This document shows, piece after piece, positions 7,804 through 17,761 of a DNA stretch of 64,000 nucleotides. The DNA is from CAVVIH01 sp963748295 (GTDB lineage: Bacteria; Acidobacteriota; Vicinamibacteria; Vicinamibacterales; 2-12-FULL-66-21). The stretch lies in NCBI GenBank assembly GCA_963748295.1, contig CAVVIH010000004.1:310001-374000 (forward strand), written 5' to 3'. The translations under genes were made by a program, and so were the position numbers. Positions within the stretch are counted from its first letter, which is position 1; every line of letters starts with the position of its first letter. The notes beneath the pieces are model-generated. The model was not told where the DNA came from and did no database searches. It saw only the letters and a list, made by a program, of their open reading frames with translations.

Positions 7804-10800
7804 CGGGAGCTCCCAGGTGCCCGCACGTCCCAGTAGTCGATCGGTCGGTCGTCAGCAGCGAACATCACGTCGTTTCTCCACCACTTGGGTCCGAACGGGC
7901 GCACGTCGGGCCAGAGCTCGTCGAGGGTGTCGGCCGAGTAGAGGACGCCGCCCTTCATCACGAAGCGCAGCGCGGTGGTGTTGCGAATGTCGGCGAGCGG
8001 ATCCTTGTCGAGCACGATCAGATCGGCCATCCGCCCGGGGCTGATCGCGCCCAGCTCCTCGTCGAAACCGAGCGCATGCGCGCCATGACGCGTGGCGTAT
8101 TCGAGGGCGCCGGCGTTGCCGGCCGCCCTCGCGAGCATCCAGATTTCCCAGTGAGTGCCGATTCCGTGCTGATCGCCATGGCCGCCGACGGTTCCGTACC
8201 CGCCATGCCCGGCGATATCGACGAGCCCCTGGGCGAGAATCGGGAATGTGTAATCCGTCTCGGGCCGCAGCCACCGCGTGCGGGTATGGGGCACGACGAA
8301 CCTCCACGGGAGCCACTCGCGCTGTTTGGGATCCCGCCACACGTCCTCGCGCTGCCAGAACCACTCCTCGTTCAGCGGGCCAGGACCGTCGGTCATCAGC
8401 GTGATCGAATAGATCGCCCGCGCCTGTCCGAAGAACTTCGCGGCGTCGTCGTAGATGGGCGTATAGGTCAGGTCGTGCTCCCAGCCGCTGTGGCCGTCCA
8501 TCACCATCGACAGATCGTGCTCGAGGGAGCCGCCTTCGCCGGTCAGGAACACACGGTGCCGGCGCGCCGCCTCGGCAATCCACTGGCGCTGCCGCCGCGT
8601 CGAGACCAGAAAATCCTTGAGCGAGACGACACCCCACGACACACGCCGCCGGACTTCCAGATCTGCGGTCTCGAGTGAATCGATGGCCTGCCCGTAGGCG
8701 GTTGCGGTCGAATAGAACGGTTCGGCAGTGCCGAAGGTGCGTGGACCGAACGCGGTTCCCGCGTCCACCGCTTCGGCGGCCGGAAACAGATTGAGGGACG
8801 ACGTTGCAGGATCGATCGTCGAGGTGATGCCGTACGCGAGGTAGACCGCTGCCTCGTAGTTCCGCGGCGGCACGATCCCGTCGTGCAGCACGTGGCGGTG
8901 TGCATGCGTGTCGATGATGCCGGGCATGATGGTCGTACCTGCGACGTCGATCACGCGGGCGCCCGCTGTGTCGCACGTGCCGACACACGTGATGCGGTCG
9001 CCATCGACAACGACGCTGCCGCGATCGATGGCGCCGGCCTTGTCCATGGTCAGCACGCGCGCGTTGGTCAGCGCGAGCCGCCCGCGGCCTCCATGACGGG
9101 GAAGCTGGGCACGAAGCGCTACCGTCTCGGTTCGTTTCGTCTCGACATCGTAGACGAAGAGTGTGGAGGCCGATACGAACTCGAGCCGGCGGGCGTCGCG
9201 CCAGCGGGGAAAGAGTCCGCCTTCGGTCGAAACGCGCACTGAGGCGTCGGGTCGGTCACCACGCTCGGCAAGCGGCACCGTCGGCGGTACTGTCTTCTCG
9301 AGCGGCCGCAGATACACCTGGGCGCCTTCGACATACGCGGCGTAGGCTGCGTCGGGTGACACGTTCACATCGTCCGACACGGCGAATCCGAGATGTTGCC
9401 GTCGATCGGTGCCGTCGAGCCGGACCGACTCGAGCGTTGACGCGGCGCGGTCACGGCGCCGCTGATTCAGGAAGAAGACGCGATCGGCGGCGACCGAAGG
9501 CCTGACGATCTGCCCGAGCCCCTGATTCTGAATCGTGGCCAGCGCGGTCATCGGACCGCCGGCCGCGGGCATCAGGACGATGTCGTAGGTGCGGTTGTCA
9601 GACCAGCTCCTGCCGCGGGCGGTTTCGCCTGCGCCGCGGGCGAAGACGAGCGACTGCCCGTCGTGCGTCCAGACGGGGTTCAGGTATTCGCCGGCGGTTG
9701 CGGTGATCCGCTGCGGGCGGCGATCTCCGGCAGCAACACGCCACAAATGACCACGCTCCACCTCGTCCCATGTCGCGAACACCACCCACTTTCCATCTGG
9801 CGACCATGATGGCGACAGCTCGAGGACGGGGCGCTTGGTGTCGAGCAACGGCGTGGACGTCTCACCCTTCGTGGACCAGAGCCGGCCGAACGCCTCGAAG
9901 AGCGTGGTCGAGCCGTTTGGCGCCGTCGCCGGCCAGCGTGCGAAGCGAGTCGTCACGGGGCCGGCCGGCAGCCGGCGGGCCACATACGTCGATTGCGAGA
10001 TCGTGCGTTGCACGCGAGCGCGGAACGGAATGGTTTGGACCCGGCCGTCCTTGACTGCGAGCCGGCGTATCCGTCCGCCTTGCGTGATGACGATCGAATT
10101 GCTGTCTCGCGACCATGCGTAGGTCGGCAGCAGATGCATTGCGTAGGGAAGACCGTGCGCCAGATCCATCTCGATGGGATCCATCAGGACCTTCTCTTCG
10201 CCGGTCTGAAGATCGCGCGCCCAGAGCGCGTTGCGCGGGCCGAAGCGATGACCCTTGAACGTCACGGTCCCATCGGGGATGCGGCGCGCAAACGCCAGCC
10301 ATCGGCCGTCCGGGGAGATGGAGGGCGCGATCGCGCTGCCGTTCGAGTCGCGGCTCCACTGGGATGTGAACGCCTCACCCTGCGTCACATCATCCGTGGT
10401 CCCCGTGCGCAGATCCAGGCGTCGCACCTGCATGCACCCGCGCAGCAGATCGTTCCGTCCCGTGTGATATCCGGGGCACACCGCGTAGTGGTAGAAGAGT
10501 GACGATCCGTCTGCCGAGACGGATGGCCACCCCGCCGCTTGTTCGGACTCTTTCACCAGTTCCCGCGGAGTTCCGCCGGCAACCGGATAGGCCCACAGCC
10601 CGGCTGACGACCAGTTTCCGCGATGGCACACGCGCTGCCGGCGCACGACGATCGCCGACGCGTCCGCCAGCCAGACCGGCTCCACGGCACACACCGCGTC
10701 GTCCAGGAAGATCGCCTTCGGATTCGTGCCGTCAGCGGACATCACCCACAGGTTGTTCTGGCCGCCTCGGTCGGAGATGAAGGCGATCTGCCGGCCGTCG

Positions 10801-11105
10801 GGGGAATACCGCGGGTGAAAGTTGAGGGCGATGCCGCTGTTGCGCGTGAGCAACTCGGCTTCGCCTCCGGTCGACGGCAGCCGGTAGACATGGCCGAGCA
10901 GGTCGAAGACGATCCAGCGGCCGTCGGGTGAAATGTCGACGGACATCCAGGTTCCCTGGTCCGTGACGAAGTCGATCTCGCGAACCGCGCCCCGCGGGAC
11001 CGTGACGTCCCAGGCCACCTGCTGCGCCGCTGGGAGTGAGTTACCCGCGTTCAAGAAGAGCGGCAGGGCGCCTGCGATCACGACCAGGAGGCGCCGCCGT
11101 TTCAT
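7800..11105 (-). CDS. Secreted TolB-type beta-propeller fused to amidohydrolase
   Basis: About 1101 aa. ATG 11105 is preferred over an ATG eight codons upstream because it is preceded by GAGAG and begins a signal peptide (MKRRRLLVV, then a hydrophobic stretch), four bases after the receptor stop. Residues about 50-650 hold repeated PD40/WD40-like strands (motifs such as SPDGRW and SPDGRQ), giving a TolB-like propeller. The C-terminal 440 residues form an amidohydrolase barrel with the IDTHAHRHV metal motif near residue 733 and a final GRMADLIVLDKDPL strand. This fusion is common in Acidobacteriota and Bacteroidota and acts in the periplasm. It is probably a peptidase or cyclic-amide hydrolase for what the receptor brings in. 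Confidence 0.9.
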   Translation of the reverse strand: MKRRRLLVVIAGALPLFLNAGNSLPAAQQVAWDVTVPRGAVREIDFVTDQGTWMSVDISPDGRWIVFDLLGHVYRLPSTGGEAELLTRNSGIALNFHPRYSPDGRQIAFISDRGGQNNLWVMSADGTNPKAIFLDDAVCAVEPVWLADASAIVVRRQRVCHRGNWSSAGLWAYPVAGGTPRELVKESEQAAGWPSVSADGSSLFYHYAVCPGYHTGRNDLLRGCMQVRRLDLRTGTTDDVTQGEAFTSQWSRDSNGSAIAPSISPDGRWLAFARRIPDGTVTFKGHRFGPRNALWARDLQTGEEKVLMDPIEMDLAHGLPYAMHLLPTYAWSRDSNSIVITQGGRIRRLAVKDGRVQTIPFRARVQRTISQSTYVARRLPAGPVTTRFARWPATAPNGSTTLFEAFGRLWSTKGETSTPLLDTKRPVLELSPSWSPDGKWVVFATWDEVERGHLWRVAAGDRRPQRITATAGEYLNPVWTHDGQSLVFARGAGETARGRSWSDNRTYDIVLMPAAGGPMTALATIQNQGLGQIVRPSVAADRVFFLNQRRRDRAASTLESVRLDGTDRRQHLGFAVSDDVNVSPDAAYAAYVEGAQVYLRPLEKTVPPTVPLAERGDRPDASVRVSTEGGLFPRWRDARRLEFVSASTLFVYDVETKRTETVALRAQLPRHGGRGRLALTNARVLTMDKAGAIDRGSVVVDGDRITCVGTCDTAGARVIDVAGTTIMPGIIDTHAHRHVLHDGIVPPRNYEAAVYLAYGITSTIDPATSSLNLFPAAEAVDAGTAFGPRTFGTAEPFYSTATAYGQAIDSLETADLEVRRRVSWGVVSLKDFLVSTRRQRQWIAEAARRHRVFLTGEGGSLEHDLSMVMDGHSGWEHDLTYTPIYDDAAKFFGQARAIYSITLMTDGPGPLNEEWFWQREDVWRDPKQREWLPWRFVVPHTRTRWLRPETDYTFPILAQGLVDIAGHGGYGTVGGHGDQHGIGTHWEIWMLARAAGNAGALEYATRHGAHALGFDEELGAISPGRMADLIVLDKDPLADIRNTTALRFVMKGGVLYSADTLDELWPDVRPFGPKWWRNDVMFAADDRPIDYWDVRAPGSSR

Positions 11106-11109
11106 ACTC

Positions 11110-13842
11110 TCAGAACCGCACCTTCGCACCGAGCATCACGGTGCGCGGGTTCACGAAGAACGTCGGCGTCCCAAACGCAGTGGACGAACCCAGATCGCTG
11201 CCGATGTTCTGATGAGCGCCGCTGTTGGTCGCGTTGAGGATGTCGACAAACGCCCCCACCCGCGTTGCCGAGATCCGGAAGTCCTTCTGGAGCCGGACGT
11301 CGAGGAAATCCCAATCCGACACGCGCCGGGAGCCATCGATGGTCTCTACACGGATGGTCACTGGCACGCCGAGCCCGGTGACGCGCTCGCGCCGGCCCCA
11401 CGGGCGTCCCGTCTGATGTTGAAAGTTTGCCGCCGCAATGATTCCCCAAGGCAGCTCCGCCAGCGCCTGGACCTTGAACAGCACCGGACGATCGCCGATC
11501 AGCAGGCCATCGGTGTTCACGAAATCGTTGGGGTTGCGGCCGAACGTGCCCGCCAGCGACGATTGAGCGGCCGCAGGGGTGCCGCGGCTCGAACCGAGAC
11601 GGCCCTCCGATTTGGACAACGTCAGCGACGCGCCCAGCTGCCAATGGTTGGCGAGCCGCTTGGTCGCCTGGATGTTGAAGGCTTTGTACTTCGTCTCCAT
11701 GCCATCCGGGTTCGTCAATGTGAACACGCGGTCGCCTGGTGGACTAATCAGGCGGAAGACCTCGATCGGCTGGTTGGTTGCGTCCGTGCCGACACTATCG
11801 ACGTAAGTAGTCGTCTCGTATTGGCCGGCCGTGTCGAGGTACCCGCTCGCTCTGTCACCGCTCTTATAAATGAACTGCGCGGCTACTCCGAGGTTTTTCA
11901 TGACCTCGTGAGCTCCGCCGATGATCCATTGGTCGGTGTACGGGTTCTCGTAGTCCGGATCGACCCGCAGGTTCCGGTTGTCCGAGAGCAGGCTCTTGTC
12001 GAGCGGGTTTCCGGCGCTGTCATAGAGTCCACTGAACAGGAAAAGCGGACTCACCGACGCCGAGACGCCGGCGAATTCCAGCGTGATCAGGCCGCGGTAG
12101 TAGCGGCCGTAGTGTCCCATCAAGACCGTCTGGCCACTCTCCGTCAGCTTCAGGTTGAATCCAAGACGGGGAGAAAAGCTGGTCCACGTAAACAGCTCGT
12201 CCTGCGCCGCGGAGCTTTCTCCCGTCGGATGCGCGAAGCGATCCAGGTATTCGAATGCTGGAAGGTAGGCGCGACTGCGGTCCGCACGCACACCCAGGTT
12301 GAGACTCAATCGCGATCCGACCCGCCACGTGTCGTCGGCATAAAAACCGATTGTTCTGTTGTAGCCGCCGGTCAGGTAGGGGTCGCGAGTCAGACCGTAA
12401 TATGGTTCCGCGCCAAGCGTGTAGACGATGTCGTTGTATCCAGCCGTGATGGTGGATCCGCCATCGCTGAACTGCCCGCCGAATCGGAGTTCGTGAGTGC
12501 CTGCAAAGTTGTCGGCGTAGTGCGTCACCTTGACGGAAGCGCCGGTGCGGCGAATCGACAGGTCGTACCAGAGCCCGATGCCCCCGGTGGCGTTGCCGCT
12601 GATAAGGTCGAAGTACTGGGGTTTGATCCGCGGCTCGCCCGGAACCAGTGGATCGAGATGGTCGGAGACGTAGAAGCCGGTATAGCGGGCTTCGAGAAAT
12701 GTCTTGTTGGTGAGAATCGACGTCCAGGTGACGTTCGGCGCCGGATCGACGCCGTGCTCGTCGGCCACGGTGGTGGGCGCCTGCAGCGCGCTGCCTCCAC
12801 CGCCGGAGCTATACCATTCGTTCGCCACGCTCGCGACGAGCTTATGCCGGGCTGAGAACTGCCAGTTGAATTTTCCGTACACGCGATGCACTTCGACACG
12901 CGTCGGAAAGTCAGGGTCCGTGCCAGGCAACGAGTTTCGATCCAACCGGTACTGGTAGGACCCGAAGAATCCCGCTTTGTCCCTGACGATCGGACCGCCA
13001 AGCTGCAGCGTGATGTCGTTGTACTTGTCCCGGTTGTACGGCAGACCGTCGTCCTGCTCCTCGGTCGTGTTGCGTGAGGTCAGCTTCTGGCTCTGAAAGA
13101 AGTAGTTGACGTCGCCGCGGAACGCATTGCCTCCCTGGCGGCCGACGAGGTTGAAGACGGCGCCGCCCATGTTGCCGAACTCGGCCGGAGCACCGAGCGA
13201 CAGCACCTCGACCTCCTGGATCGTGTCCACATTCAGCTGCGTCCACGGCGCGCCGGTGTTCGGGGCGGTCAGGTCGTTGCCGTCGAGCTGATAGACGTTC
13301 TCGTTGGTGGCGGACCCAAACGCGGTGGACCGATCGCTTGACGTGTTGGCCTGGCTGATGCCGGGCGCCGCATTGATGAAGTCATAGAGGCTGTTGCGCG
13401 GCACCGGGGCATTGGCGATCCACTCACGGTTGAACGTGGTGTGCACCTCCGCCGTCGAGTTGTTCACCGTCGGCGTGTCGCCGGTGACCGATATGGTCTC
13501 CTGCACCTGACTCACCCTGAGCGCCACGTTGATTTCCACGGTGCTGCCGACGGAGACGATGACGTCCTTCTGCTGGAGGGTCGTAAACCCCGGCAGCGCG
13601 AACGTAATCGCATACGGGCCCGGTGCGAGGTCAGGGAATCGGAACGTGCCAGCGGCGCTGGTCACCGTCGCCGGCTTGCCGAACACCGCGGGGCCCTCGA
13701 GCGTCACCGTTGCCCCCGGAAGGACGGCGCCCGAGCTATCGACGACCGTGCCGATGATCGCTCCGGTTGTCCGCTGCGCTTCGGCAGCGGCGCTTCCAGC
13801 CAGCCCAAGCACGCAGAACAGAACGACGCGGACGAGTGCCAT
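11110..13842 (-). CDS. TonB-dependent receptor, Oar-like, with carboxypeptidase-regulatory-like domain
   Basis: 910-aa outer-membrane protein. Signal peptide (residues 1-22), then a carboxypeptidase-regulatory-like beta-sandwich (about 27-110: TTGAIIGTVVDSSGAVLPG), a plug domain (about 115-240) and a long beta-barrel ending in the aromatic signature KVRF. A strong ribosome site GGAGGAGG precedes ATG 13842. This is the first gene of the operon that ends beyond position 1, so it probably imports the peptide- or amine-like substrate that the following eight products degrade. TonB box and exact ligand are not evident. Confidence 0.92.
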   Translation of the reverse strand: MALVRVVLFCVLGLAGSAAAEAQRTTGAIIGTVVDSSGAVLPGATVTLEGPAVFGKPATVTSAAGTFRFPDLAPGPYAITFALPGFTTLQQKDVIVSVGSTVEINVALRVSQVQETISVTGDTPTVNNSTAEVHTTFNREWIANAPVPRNSLYDFINAAPGISQANTSSDRSTAFGSATNENVYQLDGNDLTAPNTGAPWTQLNVDTIQEVEVLSLGAPAEFGNMGGAVFNLVGRQGGNAFRGDVNYFFQSQKLTSRNTTEEQDDGLPYNRDKYNDITLQLGGPIVRDKAGFFGSYQYRLDRNSLPGTDPDFPTRVEVHRVYGKFNWQFSARHKLVASVANEWYSSGGGGSALQAPTTVADEHGVDPAPNVTWTSILTNKTFLEARYTGFYVSDHLDPLVPGEPRIKPQYFDLISGNATGGIGLWYDLSIRRTGASVKVTHYADNFAGTHELRFGGQFSDGGSTITAGYNDIVYTLGAEPYYGLTRDPYLTGGYNRTIGFYADDTWRVGSRLSLNLGVRADRSRAYLPAFEYLDRFAHPTGESSAAQDELFTWTSFSPRLGFNLKLTESGQTVLMGHYGRYYRGLITLEFAGVSASVSPLFLFSGLYDSAGNPLDKSLLSDNRNLRVDPDYENPYTDQWIIGGAHEVMKNLGVAAQFIYKSGDRASGYLDTAGQYETTTYVDSVGTDATNQPIEVFRLISPPGDRVFTLTNPDGMETKYKAFNIQATKRLANHWQLGASLTLSKSEGRLGSSRGTPAAAQSSLAGTFGRNPNDFVNTDGLLIGDRPVLFKVQALAELPWGIIAAANFQHQTGRPWGRRERVTGLGVPVTIRVETIDGSRRVSDWDFLDVRLQKDFRISATRVGAFVDILNATNSGAHQNIGSDLGSSTAFGTPTFFVNPRTVMLGAKVRF

Positions 13843-13885
13843 ACGCCTCCTCCTGATGTCGCCGGGCAGTCTGCGCCAAGAGCGC

Positions 13886-13913
13886 TTGGAAAGTCCTTCG
13901 AAATCTTTATAAT
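13886..13913 (+). promoter_or_regulatory. Sigma70-like promoter of the winged-helix-TPR gene
   Basis: TTGGAA (13886-13891) and a perfect TATAAT (13908-13913) are separated by 16 bp, 21 bp upstream of ATG 13935. The 92-bp gap between this gene and the divergent receptor operon is AT-richer than its surroundings, so it probably holds promoters in both directions. Only the rightward one has recognisable elements. Confidence 0.5.
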
Positions 13914-13934
13914 TTCTGAAGTATTCCTAAGGCT

Positions 13935-15698
13935 ATGGCCCAGACACCCCGCGTGCTCTTCGAGTTCGGACCGTTCACGCTCGATCCCTTGAAGCGCGTG
14001 CTGATGCGGCAAGGCCACAGCATCGCGGTTCCACCACGGGCTGTCGATGTACTGCTCGCCCTCATCGCTCGCCGGGGCACGGTGGTGCACAAGGACGATC
14101 TGCTGCGCGCCGTCTGGGATGACACGGTCGTCGAGGAGAACAACCTCTCGGTCAGCATTTCGGCGCTGCGCAAGGCGCTCGGCGAAAGCATCCGGGACCA
14201 TCGCTACATCGTCACGCTGCCGCGCCGGGGCTATTCGTTCGTCGCCGCGGTCAGCGAGCGTCCGGCCGATCAGCCGGCTGCGCCGGACCTGGTGTCGGGT
14301 CCGGTTCGACATCGCAGCGTCGTGCTCGTGACTCCATTTGACGTCATCGCCGGCAGGGCGACGGGGCCTGGCGCACGGCAGCTCACGCAATCGATTGCGG
14401 ACGGCCTGGCGGCGCGCCTGGGCAACAGCCACCATCTCGCCGTCGTGACGCGGCCGCGGGAGATGAGGCACCCCGAGAACGAGAGCGCTCTCCTTGCGTT
14501 CGGCCGCCGGAATCATGCCGACTACGTGCTTCTCGGCAGCGTGCGGCTGGATGGCAAGCGCGTTCGCGTGATGACGCGACTGCTCCGCACTGCTGACACG
14601 ACGACGGTGTGGGGAGTTTCCTTCGAGGATGCGGACGCGGATCTGTTCGCTGCGGAAGGACGGATCGTCGACCGCATCGCGCATGGCCTCGCGGGACATT
14701 TCGAGGAAGAGCTGCACCAGCGATCGGCGCGACGCAGCGCGGAGAGCGCCGGGGCGCATCGCGATTACGTGCGCGGCCGCTACTTCTGGAACAAGCGGAC
14801 GGGGGAGGGGCTGCGCAAGGCCATCGAACACTTCGAGCGCGCGATCCATTCGGATCCGGGCTATGCGCTTCCTTACTCCGGCCTGGCCGACTGCTTTCTT
14901 CTGCTGAGCACCTATGGGGCGATCTCTCCGCGGCAGGGTGTTCCGCGGGCCGTGCGCGCGGCGACGCGGGCGCTCGAGATCGACGACACGCTCGCGGAAG
15001 CCTACACATCGCTCGCCTACGCACGTTTTGCTTACTACTGGCAGTGGGATGAGGCGGAGACGTATTTCAAACGAGCGATCGAATTGAACCCCAACTATGG
15101 AACGGGGCACCATCTGTACGCCGACCACCTGGCCGCCACCGGACGGTTCGATGCCGCGGTCGAGTCGCTGCAGAACGCCCTCACGCTGGAACCGTGGTCT
15201 CTGATCATCAACGCCGATCTCGGGTGGGTCCTGTTCCATGCGAGGCGGTGGAGCCAGGGCATCGAGCAACTGGAGAAGACGATCGAGATGGACAGCGGGT
15301 TCGCCGCCGCCCGCTGGGTGCTCGGCCTGACCTGTCTGCATGCCGGCGAGGCGGGGAGGGCGGTCAAGGAGCTCGAGGCGGCACGCCGGCTCGCGCCCGA
15401 TAGTCCTCACATCCTGGGTTCGCTGGCGCAGGCGCTCGGCATCGAGCGGCGCCGGGCTGAGCAGAAAAGCGTGCTGCGCGAGCTACGCGACCTTGGCCGC
15501 CGGACCTACGTCTCGCCGTATCACTACGCCGTCGCACACCTCGGAAGCGGCGCCCGTGATGCCGCGGTGCGGGAGCTGCGGGAGGCGGTGGCTGAACGGG
15601 CCCATTGGGCGGCGTACTTCCGTGTCACGCCGACACTCGACGTGCTCCGCGATCATCCCGGGTTCCAACGGCTCCTCAATCAGGTTGTCCCTAGATGA
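13935..15698 (+). CDS. Winged-helix (OmpR/CadC type) regulator with FlgO-like and TPR domains
   Basis: 587-aa protein. Residues 8-103 are a transcriptional-regulator C-terminal type winged helix (DDLLRAVWDDTVVEENNLSV, then YIVTLPRRGYSFV). Residues about 125-245 form a TolB-N/FlgO-like domain, and about 275-580 are TPR repeats. No transmembrane helix is seen, unlike CadC. Such proteins are abundant in Acidobacteriota and usually regulate a neighbouring receptor or exporter. It is transcribed divergently from the receptor-led operon with only 92 bp between, so it is the natural candidate regulator. Its stop overlaps that of the convergent protease gene by 8 bp. Confidence 0.88.
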   Translation: MAQTPRVLFEFGPFTLDPLKRVLMRQGHSIAVPPRAVDVLLALIARRGTVVHKDDLLRAVWDDTVVEENNLSVSISALRKALGESIRDHRYIVTLPRRGYSFVAAVSERPADQPAAPDLVSGPVRHRSVVLVTPFDVIAGRATGPGARQLTQSIADGLAARLGNSHHLAVVTRPREMRHPENESALLAFGRRNHADYVLLGSVRLDGKRVRVMTRLLRTADTTTVWGVSFEDADADLFAAEGRIVDRIAHGLAGHFEEELHQRSARRSAESAGAHRDYVRGRYFWNKRTGEGLRKAIEHFERAIHSDPGYALPYSGLADCFLLLSTYGAISPRQGVPRAVRAATRALEIDDTLAEAYTSLAYARFAYYWQWDEAETYFKRAIELNPNYGTGHHLYADHLAATGRFDAAVESLQNALTLEPWSLIINADLGWVLFHARRWSQGIEQLEKTIEMDSGFAAARWVLGLTCLHAGEAGRAVKELEAARRLAPDSPHILGSLAQALGIERRRAEQKSVLRELRDLGRRTYVSPYHYAVAHLGSGARDAAVRELREAVAERAHWAAYFRVTPTLDVLRDHPGFQRLLNQVVPR

Positions 15699-16907
15699 GC
15701 CTCCTGGGCCGCAGCGTGGTCTTGATTGTCTGCTCCCCCCGGCGAATCGTCAGTTCGTAAGCCGCCGGCTTTTCGAGCATTTCGAGGATCGCCGTCAACG
15801 TGAGGTCCGCGGTCGACGTGCCGTCGATCGCGGTAATGATGTCGCCTTCGACGATGCCCGCCTCGGTCGCCGGCGATTCCTCGAGCACTTCGACGACGCG
15901 AAACGAGCGGTAAGTGGCGCCTTCGGCGCGCAGCGCGAAACCGCTGAACGCGCGGTCGAACGGCTCGGCGAACGTCGGCGACGGTTCCAGGATGATGCGG
16001 CGGCGGCCGTAGTCCAGGAACAAGCGGAATTTGCTCGTAATCTGAGCGCCGATATTGCCGGCCAGCGACGCATTAGCGAAGGCGCCCGCCTTGTCCTCCG
16101 AAAACATGGTGATGGGATTGTCGATCCTGAACGGCCCGATCTGCACTGCGGCGACACGTCCCAACCGTCCGACGGTGCGGCCGCCGGCGCCGGCCCCGCC
16201 AATCGCGCGAATGGTTTTCGTTTGCGGACCGAGCAGATTCTGCTGGGCAACGAACGGACTGTGGAGGATAAGCGCCATGCCTGAACCGGTGTCCAGCATG
16301 AATCGTCGATCGAAGGTCTGGCCGTCCAGTGCCGTGATTGTGGCCTGCACCACGGGGTGGCCGTCCGGGTTGAAGTCGAGCGGCAGCGTGTGGCCTCGAC
16401 CGGTGTACGCGAAGGTCTCGCGATTGTGAAGCGTCAGGCTGCGTGCCTGATAGTCGAGTTCGAGCACGAACCGCCTGATGAACTCGCCGCCGATGATGCC
16501 ATCGACGTCGCGCCCCAATGCGACCGGCAAGACAGGCATCGGAAGAGCCAGCCTCAGCGTGTCGGCGAACGAATCGAGCCCGACCAGCGACCAGGTGGCA
16601 TCTTTCACCTGCTGGCCCGCCTGCCTTCCCGCACCCGCGCCGCCGGTGTTGGCCGATCCGTACAGCGACAAGCCGAGTTCCTTCGCAACATCCATCCTGA
16701 CGATCGCCGCGTGGGCGCCGGTGTCGAGGATGAACGACAACGGCCGGGACTTGTTCACGCTGACCTTCACGATGATGTGGCGAGTCGCGAGCTCGAATGG
16801 GATCGAGACGGGCGCGTTGGTTGACGTTGGCAATGCAGCCGAACGCGACCCTGCATTGGAGCCAACAACAACGACTGCGGCGATGGCGCGACCGGCGCGA
16901 GCTTCAT
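15691..16907 (-). CDS. Single-chain retropepsin-like aspartyl protease with PDZ domain (5' frameshift)
   Basis: About 405 codons. Two aspartyl-protease half-domains, each with an LDTG motif (FILDTGAHAA and FMLDTGSGMA), are followed by a C-terminal PDZ domain (about the last 90 residues: EESPATEAGIVEGDIITAIDG). The best start is ATG 16907, seven bases after AAGGAG and overlapping the HTH gene's stop (ATGA). It is one base out of frame with the protease. Restoring one base between about 16885 and 16900 gives a normal signal peptide (MKLAPV, then AIAAVVVVG). The length 1217 = 3n+2 agrees with one missing base. Probably a periplasmic protease. A sequencing error is as likely as real inactivation. 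Confidence 0.8.
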
Positions 16908-17512
16908 GGACGCGCTCCTTGGGTAGCTGGATTGGCGTGCGCCGCACGGCGGCCTTGCGGAACGCTGGGCGCGAGAACGTAAGTGAATTCGTGCAGCCGC
17001 ACGCGTGCGCGCCTGGACGGCGCGCGCGCGAACAGACCATGGATGCGCTCGATGTAGCCATTCAGCGCCTGCAATTCCGAGCTGGTCAGCCAGGCCGTGC
17101 GAGCCGGCCGCAGGTTCCGGCGAGGGCCCTCGACTTCCGCGAGCCGGGCGCGAAGGCGCGACGGAAGCCGCGTTCCGCGCAGCGCGTCATCGTCGCCACA
17201 GCCTTGGCCGTGGCGCGCGCCTGCTGGCGGTCGGCAAGACGATAGACGAGCGTGACCGGCCGTCCCGGCACATCGAACGTCACTGCATCAGCGCGCGCTG
17301 CGACCCCTGGTCCTGACGATGAGCCCCGATCGTTCGAGCACGCGCGCGTGATAGTAGAGGCTGTCGGGTGGATAGCCGAGAGCCATCGCCAGCTGGGCGA
17401 TCGTCGCCGGGCGAACGACCTCGAGGGCATCGATCAAGGCCGCCCTGACCGGTGACGCGACGGCACTGACCTGCCGCACCTGGTGAACGTAGAAGGGGCG
17501 TTGTCGTCTCAT
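16904..17512 (-). CDS. ArsR-like winged-helix regulator, two frameshifts
   Basis: ATG 17512 begins MRRQRPFYVHQV, followed by a winged helix (PVRAALIDALEVVRPATIAQLAMALG, then DSLYYHARVLERSGLI). The frame stops early near 17285. The continuation DAVTFDVPGRPVTLVYR is one frame over, and after about 17165 a third frame carries LTSSELQALNGYIERIHGLF to a TGA at 16904. Read across both breaks, the product is about 202 aa and its stop overlaps the protease start (ATGA). The net length is a multiple of three, so the two breaks compensate. The coupling suggests this regulator controls the protease. No good ribosome site is seen before ATG 17512. Confidence 0.65.
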
Positions 17513-17565
17513 TGAAATTTTTGAGCGTTTCTTAGTAGACGAGAAAACAGAGGCAAGGGTTGTCT

Positions 17566-17586
17566 GGCGCTGGGCGCCAGGCGCTC
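17566..17586. repeat. GGCGNNN heptamers, three units
   Basis: Three contiguous heptamers (GGCGCTG, GGCGCCA, GGCGCTC) lie in the 249-bp gap between the HTH gene and the broken permease. TGGCGC and GCGCCA within it form a 6-bp inverted repeat with a 3-bp spacer. Same family as the copies at 23146, 35785, 35918 and 51606. Unlike most of them, it is not beside a recognisable stop codon. Confidence 0.6.
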
Positions 17587-17761
17587 GGGCCGAAAAGCAG
17601 GGCTTGCGAAGAGCAGAACTGGTCGCGCCGAATTGCGCGAGAGACAACCGCGCGGAGGCGGACGATCATTTCCCGATAACGGACATGTCGTCCGTCAACT
17701 GGGTCGAAATCCGGTGGGACATCAGGTATGTAATGGCACGCCGGTTGCCTTTGTGCCCGGC

